This document shows, one piece after another, positions 15,460 to 23,798 of a stretch of 38,873 nt of DNA (its first letter is position 1; the number at the start of each line of letters is the position of its first letter). Origin of the DNA: Planctomycetaceae bacterium (GTDB lineage Bacteria; Planctomycetota; Planctomycetia; Pirellulales; UBA1268); contig WTHB01000175.1 of assembly GCA_011523305.1 (NCBI GenBank), positions 1 to 38,873 of the forward strand. The letters run 5' to 3'. The position numbers and the translations under genes were made by a program. Below the pieces are notes generated by a model. The model was not told where the DNA came from. It did no database searches and saw only the letters and a list, made by a program, of their open reading frames with translations.

Positions 15460-16533
15460 ATGACGCCCAATGCACTTTCCCCGCCGCCAGCTTCCGCGCG
15501 GCGGCGTGACGCAATTGCCCTCAACGACGAAGCCTGCCAGTTCGGTCGGTCTTCGGTGGTCGAACTTGACGATGTGGAAACAACCGCTGGCGTTGCCACC
15601 GCCTCTGCCGCCGAGCCGCGCATCGACGGCGTTGAGGCGGTCGCCAAGAACGGGCTCGACTGGCCGACCCTGATTTGGATTGGTGGCATTCACGTCGCGG
15701 CCGCCTATGCCTTGATCAGCCCGCAGTACTTCACCTGGTCTGGTCTGGCGATCTGCCTCGGGCTGTATTGGGTGACCGGCTGCCTGGGCGTCACCCTTGG
15801 ATATCACCGCTTGCTGACCCATGGCAGTTTTGTCACTTCAGCGCTTGTTCGCTGGTTCTTTGCCTTCGTGGGAGGTATTTCCGGTGAGGGTTCCGCTGTC
15901 GTCTGGGTCGCAAATCACCGCAAGCACCATGCCTTCAGTGATCAGGAGGGAGATCCACACTCTCCCCGCGACGGGGGGCTCTGGAGCCACATTCTTTGGC
16001 TTTTTCCCAAGCATTCTGCTGAAGAGGTGGCAGCCCATGTCAAACGCTGGGCCCCCGATCTGGCACGGGATGCCGGGGTGATGTTCTTCCACCGCACGTT
16101 TCTGCTGTGGCACTTTCTCATAGGTGGTGGGCTGCTGGCGGCCGGGTGGGCAGCGTATGGCCGCGATGTTGGTATTTCCTGGCTGCTCTGGGGGCTGGCG
16201 GTCCGGATGGTGATCGTGTTTCACGTGACCTGGTTCGTGAATTCGGCAACACACATCTGGGGCTACCGGAACTACGAGACGACCGATGATTCCCGGAACC
16301 TCTGGTGGGTGGGGCTTCTGGCCTTTGGTGAGGGGTGGCACAACAACCACCATGCATTCCAGCGGATGGCAGCTCATGGCCACAAATGGTGGGAATTCGA
16401 CATGACCTACTGGGTCATCCTGGCGTTGGAAAAGCTCGGCCTCGTCTGGAATGTCGTCCATACGCCTCAGGGAGTTGGGCGGGGGCGTGGCGATTCGGGC
16501 GGGAGGCCGCAGACTGCTGGCGCGGGGAATTGA
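15460..16533 (+). CDS. Acyl-CoA desaturase (membrane fatty-acid desaturase)
   Basis: A 357-residue integral membrane di-iron enzyme of the stearoyl-CoA delta-9 desaturase type, which puts a double bond into fatty acyl chains. The three His boxes are HRLLTH (116-121), HRKHH (153-157) and HNNHH (294-298), with the SCD-like context GEGWHNNHHAF. Hydrophobic segments lie at about 72-110, 128-145 and 210-260. The first 65 residues are a polar, Ala-rich cytoplasmic extension and the last 25 a Gly/Arg-rich tail. ATG 15460 is preceded by AAGGAA. The 157-nt gap upstream contains a TTGACA (15323-15328) but no matching -10. The exact substrate (acyl-CoA, ACP or lipid) is unknown. Confidence 0.93.
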   Translation: MTPNALSPPPASARRRDAIALNDEACQFGRSSVVELDDVETTAGVATASAAEPRIDGVEAVAKNGLDWPTLIWIGGIHVAAAYALISPQYFTWSGLAICLGLYWVTGCLGVTLGYHRLLTHGSFVTSALVRWFFAFVGGISGEGSAVVWVANHRKHHAFSDQEGDPHSPRDGGLWSHILWLFPKHSAEEVAAHVKRWAPDLARDAGVMFFHRTFLLWHFLIGGGLLAAGWAAYGRDVGISWLLWGLAVRMVIVFHVTWFVNSATHIWGYRNYETTDDSRNLWWVGLLAFGEGWHNNHHAFQRMAAHGHKWWEFDMTYWVILALEKLGLVWNVVHTPQGVGRGRGDSGGRPQTAGAGN

Positions 16534-16573
16534 GTCGGTAGTTCCCGTTTCACCCGATGGCCGCGTGGCCCGG

Positions 16574-16602
16574 TTGCAATCAGATGGGGCCACCGCTAGG
16601 AT
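16574..16602 (+). promoter_or_regulatory. Probable rpsO promoter
   Basis: TTGCAA (16574-16579) and TAGGAT (16597-16602) are separated by exactly 17 bp, each matching 4 of 6 sigma-70 consensus bases. Transcription would start near 16609, giving a leader of about 58 nt before the rpsO ATG. Confidence 0.45.
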
Positions 16603-16630
16603 GGGGAATTCACATTGACCGACAAAATAT

Positions 16631-16657
16631 GACCTTTTGGTCGCCCATAGGAGGGCG
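16631..16657 (+). promoter_or_regulatory. rpsO leader hairpins, possible S15 autoregulatory element
   Basis: Two adjacent stems lie just before rpsO: GACC-TTTT-GGTC (16631-16642) and CGCCC-ATAGGA-GGGCG (16642-16657). The second places the AGGAGG ribosome binding site partly in its loop and 3' arm, so folding would block initiation. S15 represses its own mRNA through leader structures in several bacteria. That this leader does so is inference. Confidence 0.35.
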
Positions 16658-16666
16658 AACGCACTG

Positions 16667-16936
16667 ATGTCGCTGACTAAGGAACGCAAGCAAGAGTTGA
16701 TCGGTGCCCATCGTCGGGGGCAGACGGATACCGGTTCGGCAGAGGTGCAAATTGCACTGCTGACCGCTCGGATCACGCACCTGACTGATCACTTCAAGAA
16801 GCACTCGAAAGACTTCGCAAGCCGTCGGGGGCTGTTGTTGATGGTGAGCCGTCGGCGACGGTTGCTTGATTATCTCAAGCGGGTCGCCCCCCAGCGTTAT
16901 CTCGACATCATTCACAGTCTCGGCATCCGAAAGTGA
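16667..16936 (+). CDS. rpsO: 30S ribosomal protein S15
   Basis: An 89-residue protein, the standard S15 length. It binds 16S rRNA at the central three-way junction and is a primary assembly protein of the 30S platform. It reads [17 protein letters not shown] and includes [36 protein letters not shown] and the conserved [12 protein letters not shown]. The ATG at 16667 with AGGAGG at 16649-16654 gives the expected N-terminus; an upstream TTG at 16637 would add ten residues with no family support. pnp follows after 339 nt, the conserved rpsO-pnp order. Confidence 0.98.
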   Translation: MSLTKERKQELIGAHRRGQTDTGSAEVQIALLTARITHLTDHFKKHSKDFASRRGLLLMVSRRRRLLDYLKRVAPQRYLDIIHSLGIRK

Positions 16937-17275
16937 TCCTGGGCCGGGGTGCCGGCCGATCATGCTGGATGTCCGTGATGTGGTTTCGCTACCCCGCCAG
17001 CCTGTCATCCAGGTGGTGGTTCTCTGAGCGGTCGGCCCCGGGTTGTCTTCCCGGCCGATGTGATATCCGCGAAACGTTTGCCCGTTGAGGTTGACGTTGC
17101 CAACTGCTGTGCTGGTCGCGGATGATGATTGGAAATCATGCCGAGCCATGTGTTTGTGGATTGCATGCTGAATGGAGTGTCCCGCCTTGTGGATTGGGTC
17201 GCCTGAAACGCTGCTCGCCCGAAGTGCCGAACGCTCACGAATGGTTTTGAAGGAAGAAGGAAGGAAAAGAAGACA
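16937..17275 (+). other. Structured rpsO-pnp spacer
   Basis: A 339-nt gap with no gene seen. It opens with a strong hairpin GGCCGG-GGTG-CCGGCC (16942-16957) six nt after the rpsO stop, without a T-tract. A second imperfect hairpin, CGGCC..GGG / CCCGGCCG, is at 17033-17057. The last 25 nt are purine-rich, with repeated AGGAAGG before the pnp GTG. In enterobacteria the pnp leader is a hairpin cut by RNase III and used for autoregulation. A similar role here is inference. Confidence 0.45.
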
Positions 17276-19396
17276 GTGAAGCATCGTGTTGAACGAAAGA
17301 TTGGCCAGGAAACCCTGAGCATTGAAACGGGCCAGTTGGCCAAGCAGGCCGCCGGCTGTGTGCTGGTTGCCTATGGTGAGACTACCGTTTTAGTTGCCAC
17401 CGCGACTGGCGCACCCCGCGCCGGCATCGACTTTTTCCCGCTGACGTGTGACTACCGCGAGCGGACCGCTGCAGCCGGCAAGTTCCCCGGCGGCTTTTTG
17501 AAGCGGGAAGGCCGGCCAACCATGAAGGAAACGCTGACCAGCCGGCTGATTGACCGGCCGATTCGGCCGCTCTTTCCTGAGGGCTTTTATGACGAGGTCC
17601 AGGTTCAGGCCCAGACGCTCTCCAGTGATCGGCAGAACGATCCGGACGTGCTGGCAATGATCGGTGCCTCAGCGGCGCTTTCGGTTTCGCCACTCCCCTT
17701 TCAGGGGCCGCTGGGAAGTGTCCGGCTGGCTCAGGTTGATGGGCAGTTCGTGCCTTTCCCGACACAGGATCAATTGGAGGAGAGCGACCTTGATCTCGTC
17801 GTGTCGGGAAGCAAGACGGCCATCCTCATGATCGAAGGCTTTGCCCGGGAGATGCCAGAGGAGCGGATGCTCGAGGCACTTGAGGAAGCCCATCGGATTA
17901 TTGGCATCATCTGCGACATGCAGGATGAACTGGTGTCCAAGGGTGGCAAGCCCAAGAAGGAATACGACCTGCCCGACTACGGTCCGCTTCGGGACCGATT
18001 GACCTCGGGCTTCTACGCTGACCTCAAGGCTGCCAAGGCCGTTCAAGGCAAGGCCGAGCGGGGTGACGCGGTCAAGGCGGTCAAGGAGCGGGCGAAGGCA
18101 GAGGTTTGCCCGGCCGAACCGGCTGCCGGTGCTGCGGTCGTCAGTGACGGTGACTTCTCGCACGTCTGGCATGCTCTCGAAGAGCAAGCGGTCCGCGAGT
18201 TGATTCTGGCTGGCACCCGACCTGACGGTCGTGACAGCAAGACGTTGCGGAACATCGAGTGTGAGGTCGATCTACTGCCGCGGGTCCACGGCTCGGCACT
18301 GTTTCAGCGTGGGGAAACCCAGGCACTGGTCACCATCACGCTCGGGACCGGGAAGGATGAGCAGCGGGTCGATGGCCTGTTTGAAGAGTACTCCAAGAAG
18401 TTCATGCTCGATTACTACTTCCCGTCGTATTCGGTGGGTGAAGTGCGGCCGATCCGCGGACCGGGTCGTCGGGAAATCGGCCATGGGGCATTGGCAGAGC
18501 GAAGCGTTAAGCCGGTGCTGCCCGATCCTGATGACTTCCCGTACACCATCCGAGTGATCTCCGACATCCTCGAGTCGAACGGCTCCAGTTCGATGGCATC
18601 GGTCTGCGGTGCCACGCTGGGCCTGATGGCAGCAGGGGTGCCGATCACCAACCCGGTGGCTGGAATCTCGGTCGGTCTGGTCAAGGAGTCAGAAGAGAAG
18701 TGGACACTTCTCACCGACATCATCGGTGACGAGGATCACTACGGTGACATGGACTTCAAGATCGCTGGGTCGCAAAACGGCATCACCGGCATCCAACTCG
18801 ATTTGAAGATCAATGGCATCTCTCCGGCGATCATCAAGGCGACGTTGCAGCAGTCCCGGGAGGCACGGCTGGAGATTCTTCGTGCCATGCTTTCGGCAAT
18901 CCGCCGGCCGCGCGAGGAGCCCTCGGCGTGGGCGCCGCGTCTGATCCGGACGCATATCAATCCCGAAAAGATTGGTCTGCTGATCGGCCCGGGCGGCAAG
19001 ACGATCCGATCCATTCAGGAGTCGACCGGTGCCAGCATCGAAGTCGAGGACGATGGAACAGTGACCGTTGCCAGCCACGATGCCGAGGGCGCGACGGCGG
19101 CCCTGGCCAAGGTGGAAGCCCTCACCGCGTCGATTCAGGTCGGGCGGATTTACGAGGGACGAGTCACCAGCGTCAAGGACTTTGGTGCCTTCGTGGAACT
19201 GGTTCCGGGCAAGGACGGCCTCTGCCACATCAGCGAACTCTCGACCGAATATGTTGGCAACGTGGGTGATGTCTGCCGCGTTGGGGACATGATGCGGGTC
19301 AAGGTGATCGCGGTTGATGAGCAGGACCGGGTGAAGTTGAGCCGGAAGGCCGCGATGGACGAGGCTGTTGCTGAGCCCGAGCCAGCCGCCGAATAG
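17276..19396 (+). CDS. pnp: Polynucleotide phosphorylase
   Basis: A 706-residue phosphorolytic 3'-5' exoribonuclease, part of RNA turnover and the degradosome. Two RNase PH-like domains are visible, separated by an all-helical linker (about 215-300). The second carries the catalytic DEDHYGDMDFKIAG segment (about 484-497). A KH domain (IGLLIGPGGKTIRSIQESTG, about 565-620) and an S1 domain (GRIYEGRVTSVKDFGAFVEL, about 622-690) follow in the usual order. The start is GTG 17276 after a purine-rich AGGAAGG sequence. It ends with an acidic Ala/Glu tail. A 12-bp hairpin follows the stop. It forms the usual rpsO-pnp pair. Confidence 0.98.
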   Translation: MKHRVERKIGQETLSIETGQLAKQAAGCVLVAYGETTVLVATATGAPRAGIDFFPLTCDYRERTAAAGKFPGGFLKREGRPTMKETLTSRLIDRPIRPLFPEGFYDEVQVQAQTLSSDRQNDPDVLAMIGASAALSVSPLPFQGPLGSVRLAQVDGQFVPFPTQDQLEESDLDLVVSGSKTAILMIEGFAREMPEERMLEALEEAHRIIGIICDMQDELVSKGGKPKKEYDLPDYGPLRDRLTSGFYADLKAAKAVQGKAERGDAVKAVKERAKAEVCPAEPAAGAAVVSDGDFSHVWHALEEQAVRELILAGTRPDGRDSKTLRNIECEVDLLPRVHGSALFQRGETQALVTITLGTGKDEQRVDGLFEEYSKKFMLDYYFPSYSVGEVRPIRGPGRREIGHGALAERSVKPVLPDPDDFPYTIRVISDILESNGSSSMASVCGATLGLMAAGVPITNPVAGISVGLVKESEEKWTLLTDIIGDEDHYGDMDFKIAGSQNGITGIQLDLKINGISPAIIKATLQQSREARLEILRAMLSAIRRPREEPSAWAPRLIRTHINPEKIGLLIGPGGKTIRSIQESTGASIEVEDDGTVTVASHDAEGATAALAKVEALTASIQVGRIYEGRVTSVKDFGAFVELVPGKDGLCHISELSTEYVGNVGDVCRVGDMMRVKVIAVDEQDRVKLSRKAAMDEAVAEPEPAAE

Positions 19397-19407
19397 TCGG
19401 ACAGAAT

Positions 19408-19445
19408 GTGTTGCCGGGCCGCGGCGTTCCGTAGCCCGGCAACAC
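19408..19445 (+). terminator. Strong hairpin after pnp, probable terminator or end-stabiliser
   Basis: GTGTTGCCGGGC (19408-19419) and GCCCGGCAACAC (19434-19445) are perfectly complementary over 12 bp with a 14-nt loop. It starts 12 nt after the pnp stop. There is no T-tract, so termination would be non-canonical. The structure also argues against a translation start at ATG 19406. Confidence 0.55.
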
Positions 19446-19504
19446 GACTGCCGACTCCCGTAGCTGCCCAAGGAGGTGGCTTCAGCAGCCAGGCCGCTGC
19501 CGAG

Positions 19505-20293
19505 ATGGCGGCCGTAGCCCGCGATGTGATCATGGCCCAATCTGCCCTGCTTCCGGATCCCCGTGCTGACGGCGATACCTACGCCGACCTCATCAAACTC
19601 GTCAGCGAACTTGCGCACGAAATCCGCAATCCGCTGTCGAGTATTCGTCTCAACATGGAGTTGCTGGCCGAGGACGTCGATGGCATCGCCGCCGATGGCG
19701 TTGCGAATCAGACCACCCGACGGGCTCGAGCGAAGATCGATTTGGTCCGGCAGGAGTGCGATCGCCTCCAGAAACTGCTGGATGACTTCCTCGACTTTTC
19801 CCGCCAGGAACGAATCGATCCTGAGCCAGGGAACCTCAACACCGAGATCGAGCAGTTGCTCGACTTCTTTCAGCCGCGGGCAGCGGAGGCGGGCGTCGAA
19901 CTTGTCCGTTTCTTCGATCCAGCGTTGCCGGCGGTTCGTATCGACCGTGAGACTTTTCGCTCTGCTCTTTTAAACCTGTTGATCAATGCGACGCAGGCGA
20001 TGGAGGCAGGGGGGCAGTTGATGGTTCGAACCCGGGCGGCCGGCCTTGGGGTGACGATTGAACTGATCGACACCGGTCCCGGGATGACCCGCGAAACACT
20101 CGCCCGGGTGTTCGAGGCCTTCTATTCAACCAAGCAGGGTGGCTCTGGGCTGGGGTTACCCACAGCCCGGAAGATCGTCGAGGCCCATGGTGGGACCATC
20201 GATATTGAGAGCGCTCCCGGCCGGGGAACTAAGGTGGCCATTTGGCTGCCGGCCCCTCCCCGGCTGCCAACTGAGCCAGCTGCTGGACACTGA
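19505..20293 (+). CDS. Soluble sensor histidine kinase (NtrB-like)
   Basis: A roughly 262-residue cytoplasmic histidine kinase without transmembrane or PAS segments. The dimerisation helix holds the phospho-acceptor H38 in ELAHEIRNPLSSIRLNMELL. The ATPase domain shows the N box LLNLLINATQAM, the G1 box DTGPGM, the F box VFEAFYSTK and the G2 box GGSGLGLPTARKI. Its partner is the sigma-54 response regulator starting 53 nt downstream. The start is uncertain: ATG 19505 is used here; ATG 19532 is possible; ATG 19406 lies inside the post-pnp hairpin. An AGGAGG at 19470-19475 has no start codon at normal spacing. The stimulus is unknown. Confidence 0.9.
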   Translation: MAAVARDVIMAQSALLPDPRADGDTYADLIKLVSELAHEIRNPLSSIRLNMELLAEDVDGIAADGVANQTTRRARAKIDLVRQECDRLQKLLDDFLDFSRQERIDPEPGNLNTEIEQLLDFFQPRAAEAGVELVRFFDPALPAVRIDRETFRSALLNLLINATQAMEAGGQLMVRTRAAGLGVTIELIDTGPGMTRETLARVFEAFYSTKQGGSGLGLPTARKIVEAHGGTIDIESAPGRGTKVAIWLPAPPRLPTEPAAGH

Positions 20294-20346
20294 CGCCGTA
20301 GCCCTTTTTTTTGCTTTCCCCGTCCCTCTCTCCCCTTTCTGCCGCG

Positions 20347-21768
20347 ATGAGTCAATCTACAGCCGATACCACGCTCGATGGAACGCCACGGTCGGTCCGT
20401 GTGCTGGTTGTTGACAACGACATTGTCCATGCCCGGACCATGGGTGAAGGGCTTGAACGACTTGGCTACCACGTTGTTGTTGCCGGTGGAGGGAACGAGG
20501 GTGCAGGCCGTCTCGCCGCTGAGAGCTTCGATGTGGTTGTTACCGACCTGATGATGAACGACATCGGCGGCCTGGAGATTCTGAAGAAGGCCAAAGAGGC
20601 GGCGGCGGAAACCGAGGTGATTGTTGTCACGGGCCATGGCACCATTCCCTCGGCAGTCGAGGCAATGCAGCAGGGTGCCTTCACTTATCTGCAAAAACCC
20701 CTCGACCTCACCCACCTCCGGGCTGCGGTCGAAAAGGCTTCCGCTGGCATTCGCCTCCGTCTGCAGAACATAGAACTCAATCGTCGCCTCGATGAGCGAT
20801 TTGGTTTTGAGGGGGTTGTTGGTTCAAGCCCGCAGATGTTGGCTGTAATCGAACGGCTCAAACGCATTGCGCCGACCGATGCGACGGTGTTGATTCAGGG
20901 CGCGACAGGCACCGGAAAGGAACTGGTGGCGCAGGCAATTCATCAGAACAGCCCCCGCAAGAAAAAACCCTTTGTCGCGCTGAATTGTGCCGCCCTGAGC
21001 GAGAATATTCTAGAGAGCGAACTCTTTGGCCATGTGAGAGGGGCTTTTACCGATGCATCATCGGATCGCGTTGGCAAGTTCGAGTATGCCGACGGGGGGA
21101 CGCTCTTCCTCGATGAGGTCGGCGACATGCCGATGGCAACGCAAATCAAACTGCTGCGGGTGCTGGAGTCGGGCGAGATCACGCGGGTGGGATCGAATCA
21201 GCCGGTGCGGGTTAATGTGCGGATCCTGTCTGCCACCAATCGGGATCTTGAGGAGGCGATCGCCAGCGGGGTTTTTCGGAGCGACCTTTATCACCGGCTG
21301 AAAGTGGTCACGATTGTGATCCCGAGTCTCCAGGAGCGGGCTGCCGATATCCCGTTGCTGATAGAACATTTCGTCAAACAGTTCACCAAGCGGCACCACA
21401 AGACGATCAAGGGGATGACCCGTGCTGCCCGGTTGAAGTTAGCCGCTTTTGCCTGGCCGGGAAATGTTCGGCAGCTTCGCAATGTGATTGAGAGCATGGT
21501 GGTGGTTGATTGCGACGAGACGCTCGACGTCGATGATTTGCCGCTGGAACTCGACCCAGATGCTGCTCCCGCGGCCGTGGTGACTGAGGCGAGTGGAGAC
21601 GAGCCAGGGATTGCCGCGTTGGTGGGGCGTCCACTGGAAGAGATCGAGCGGATTTTTATTGCTGAGACACTGAAACTTACCGGGGGGAATCGGGAGCAGA
21701 CCGCCGACATGCTCGGGATTGGCGAACGGACCCTCTACCGGAAGATCAAGGAATACAAGCTCACTTGA
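20347..21768 (+). CDS. NtrC-family sigma-54-dependent response regulator
   Basis: A 473-residue transcription activator working with the upstream kinase. The receiver domain (about 15-130) has the acidic pair in VVDND and phospho-acceptor D67 in VVVTDLMM, with the Lys in LQKPLDL. The AAA+ domain has Walker A GATGTGKE (about 185-192) and Walker [14 protein letters not shown]. The sigma-54 contact loop, normally GAFTGA, reads GAFTDA (232-237). A Fis-type helix-turn-helix ends the protein ([23 protein letters not shown]). ATG 20347 gives the normal N-terminus; an upstream in-frame start adds 12 residues. Target genes are unknown. Confidence 0.94.
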   Translation: MSQSTADTTLDGTPRSVRVLVVDNDIVHARTMGEGLERLGYHVVVAGGGNEGAGRLAAESFDVVVTDLMMNDIGGLEILKKAKEAAAETEVIVVTGHGTIPSAVEAMQQGAFTYLQKPLDLTHLRAAVEKASAGIRLRLQNIELNRRLDERFGFEGVVGSSPQMLAVIERLKRIAPTDATVLIQGATGTGKELVAQAIHQNSPRKKKPFVALNCAALSENILESELFGHVRGAFTDASSDRVGKFEYADGGTLFLDEVGDMPMATQIKLLRVLESGEITRVGSNQPVRVNVRILSATNRDLEEAIASGVFRSDLYHRLKVVTIVIPSLQERAADIPLLIEHFVKQFTKRHHKTIKGMTRAARLKLAAFAWPGNVRQLRNVIESMVVVDCDETLDVDDLPLELDPDAAPAAVVTEASGDEPGIAALVGRPLEEIERIFIAETLKLTGGNREQTADMLGIGERTLYRKIKEYKLT

Positions 21769-21872
21769 CCTGTCGGCTGGGGGCAGGACGTGAGGATGAG
21801 CCGGTGGTGGCATCGATGCCGCCGGCGGGATGCCCTTCGGGGTGAGCATGAGCGAACGAAAGGATTGACGCT

Positions 21873-23699
21873 GTGGCGAGAATTCAGGCACTCCCGATGT
21901 CGGTCGTCAATCGAATCGCCGCTGGCGAAGTGGTTGAACGGCCAGCGAGTGTCGTGAAGGAACTGCTCGAAAACGCACTGGATGCTGAGCCTGGCCGGGT
22001 TGATGTGACGATTGAGCAAGGAGGCATTGCTCTTATTCGAGTTGTCGACGACGGCTACGGGATGGTGCCGGAGGATCTACCGCTGGCGGTCTCGCCACAC
22101 GCGACGAGCAAACTGAGGACGGCGGAAGACCTCGATGAAATTGCAACCCTTGGGTTTCGCGGCGAGGCCCTCGCGTCGATTGCCGAAGTGTCACGGGTAG
22201 TGATTCGGACCCGGACTGCCGAGGGCACCGGCAGTCGGCTTGAGGTAGATGGGGGCATCAACCGCGGGGTGGTGCCGGAGGGCTGTGGCCGCGGCACCTC
22301 GGTGGAAGTGCACCAGTTGTTTGGCAAGATTCCGGCCCGCCGAGCCTTCCTGCGGACTCCGGCCACGGAATGGTCGCATGCGTCGGAGGCTTTTGTGAGG
22401 ACGGCGCTGGCCCATCCTGGCATCGCCTTTTCACTGACGCACAATCGGCGGCAGGTGCATGATCTGCCAGCGACGACCGAGTGGCGGCAACGGATTGGCG
22501 GTGTGTTTGGGAGCCAGCTCGCGGAGCGGCTGCTTGAGGCGAACGAGACCGATGGTGACGTCACGGTGACCGCGTTGGTCGGCCGGCCTGAGGATGATAT
22601 GGCCAGCGGACGGCTTCAGCACTTTTTTGTCGGCAATCGTCCCTTCCGCGACCGCTCGATCCTGCATGCCGTGCAGGAGGGCTATCGGGGGCGGCTGCTC
22701 TCGGGCAGGCAGCCGATCGTCTTTCTGCGGCTGACGGTGCCGCCGCTGTCGGTCGATGTAAATGTTCATCCGGCCAAGATGGAGGTGCGGTTCCGCGACC
22801 CAGGGCGGCTGCATCGCCTGGTGTTGTCGACGATTCGTCGTGCCCTGCTTGGGCTCGATGGTCCAACAGCCCTGCGGCCACCAGAGCAGGCCTTGCGGTC
22901 GGCTGAGCCTCTGGCACCGACGGGGCAGGCCGCGGCAAGCGGTCTGGCGGCGGCAGAGGCGATCTGGCAGCAACAACTGGCGGCCCCTGACGCGTTTCCA
23001 ACAGACGCAGCGGGGACACCGGTCCGGGCCGACGTGACAGCCTCGCCACCACGACTGCCAGCCTGGGAACGTGACGCTGCCAGCCACCAGGAGTCCCTGC
23101 CGCTTGCCGGAGCAGCCAAGCCGGCGCGAGAGCGGGCCTTTCAGATGCATGACCGGTATCTCGTGGTCGAGACGGACTCTGGCATTGAAGTGATCGATCA
23201 GCATGCCCTCCATGAACGGGTGCTTTATGAGCGTCTCCGTGAGCTGGTGGCGGCGGGAACCCTTGAGGTTCAGCCCCTGCTGGTGCCCGAACGGGTCGAT
23301 CTGGCACCGACGGAGTTTGAACTGGTGACTAGCCACGCCGCTGCCCTTGGCGAAGCGGGGGTGCGGGTGGAGGCCTTTGGCGGAAGCACGGTGGTGGTGC
23401 GGGCCAAGCCAGCTCTGGTCGGCCGGACACCGGCAGCGGAGATCATTCGCGAGGTGATCGATCGGTTGGCCGCGCTCGATGCGGCCGGTGGTGACCGGCG
23501 TTTGGCGGTCGATGAGGTGCTCCACAGTCTGTCGTGCCGGGCGGCAATCAAGGCGGGTGATGCCCTTTCCCAGCCAGAAATCGATACACTCGTGGCAGAT
23601 CGGCACCGCTATCCCGGGGCTCGGCATTGTCCGCATGGGCGCCCGACCTCGCTGATGCTGTCACGGCAGGAACTCGATCGGCAGTTTCGGCGGACCTGA
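21873..23699 (+). CDS. mutL: DNA mismatch repair protein MutL
   Basis: A 608-residue mismatch-repair ATPase and nickase. The N-terminal GHKL ATPase has AAGEVVERPASVVKELLENALDA, DDGYGM, PHATSK and TLGFRGEALASI. The central 330-420 region is a proline/alanine-rich linker. The C-terminal domain carries DQHALHERVLYE, matching the DQHA(x)2E(x)4E endonuclease motif of MutH-less bacteria, plus SCRAAIKAGD and CPHGRPTSLML metal-site motifs. It is therefore probably a nicking MutL rather than the E. coli type. The start GTG 21873 follows AAAGGA about 9 nt upstream. Confidence 0.97.
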   Translation: MARIQALPMSVVNRIAAGEVVERPASVVKELLENALDAEPGRVDVTIEQGGIALIRVVDDGYGMVPEDLPLAVSPHATSKLRTAEDLDEIATLGFRGEALASIAEVSRVVIRTRTAEGTGSRLEVDGGINRGVVPEGCGRGTSVEVHQLFGKIPARRAFLRTPATEWSHASEAFVRTALAHPGIAFSLTHNRRQVHDLPATTEWRQRIGGVFGSQLAERLLEANETDGDVTVTALVGRPEDDMASGRLQHFFVGNRPFRDRSILHAVQEGYRGRLLSGRQPIVFLRLTVPPLSVDVNVHPAKMEVRFRDPGRLHRLVLSTIRRALLGLDGPTALRPPEQALRSAEPLAPTGQAAASGLAAAEAIWQQQLAAPDAFPTDAAGTPVRADVTASPPRLPAWERDAASHQESLPLAGAAKPARERAFQMHDRYLVVETDSGIEVIDQHALHERVLYERLRELVAAGTLEVQPLLVPERVDLAPTEFELVTSHAAALGEAGVRVEAFGGSTVVVRAKPALVGRTPAAEIIREVIDRLAALDAAGGDRRLAVDEVLHSLSCRAAIKAGDALSQPEIDTLVADRHRYPGARHCPHGRPTSLMLSRQELDRQFRRT

Positions 23700-23720
23700 T
23701 GGCTGCCGATCGTCACGGAG

Positions 23721-23769
23721 AGGCTACCGCAGTCCTTTGTGGGTCGCGAACCCGTTCGTGGGGTAGCCT
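23721..23769 (+). promoter_or_regulatory. Inverted repeat in the mutL-aroDE gap
   Basis: AGGCTACC (23721-23728) and GGTAGCCT (23762-23769) are perfectly complementary. The loop itself contains GGGT-CGCGA-ACCC, so a two-stem structure can form 30 nt before the aroDE start. There is no T-tract. It could end the mutL message or control aroDE. Confidence 0.35.
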
Positions 23770-23798
23770 GATCGCCTCGTACCTCAAGAGATCTCCCG

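Noticed and set aside
19406-19504. Extended N-terminus of the histidine kinase from ATG 19406
   Set aside because: This ATG lies at the foot of the 12-bp post-pnp hairpin and the added residues look non-coding.
21809-21820. 12-bp palindrome GGCATCGATGCC upstream of mutL as an operator
   Set aside because: Short palindromes of this kind arise often by chance in GC-rich DNA; no promoter elements sit around it.
22431-23636. Long antisense open frame (401 codons) opposite mutL
   Set aside because: High GC makes long shadow frames common; mutL on the plus strand is unmistakable and the antisense product is His/Arg/Pro-rich with no domain.
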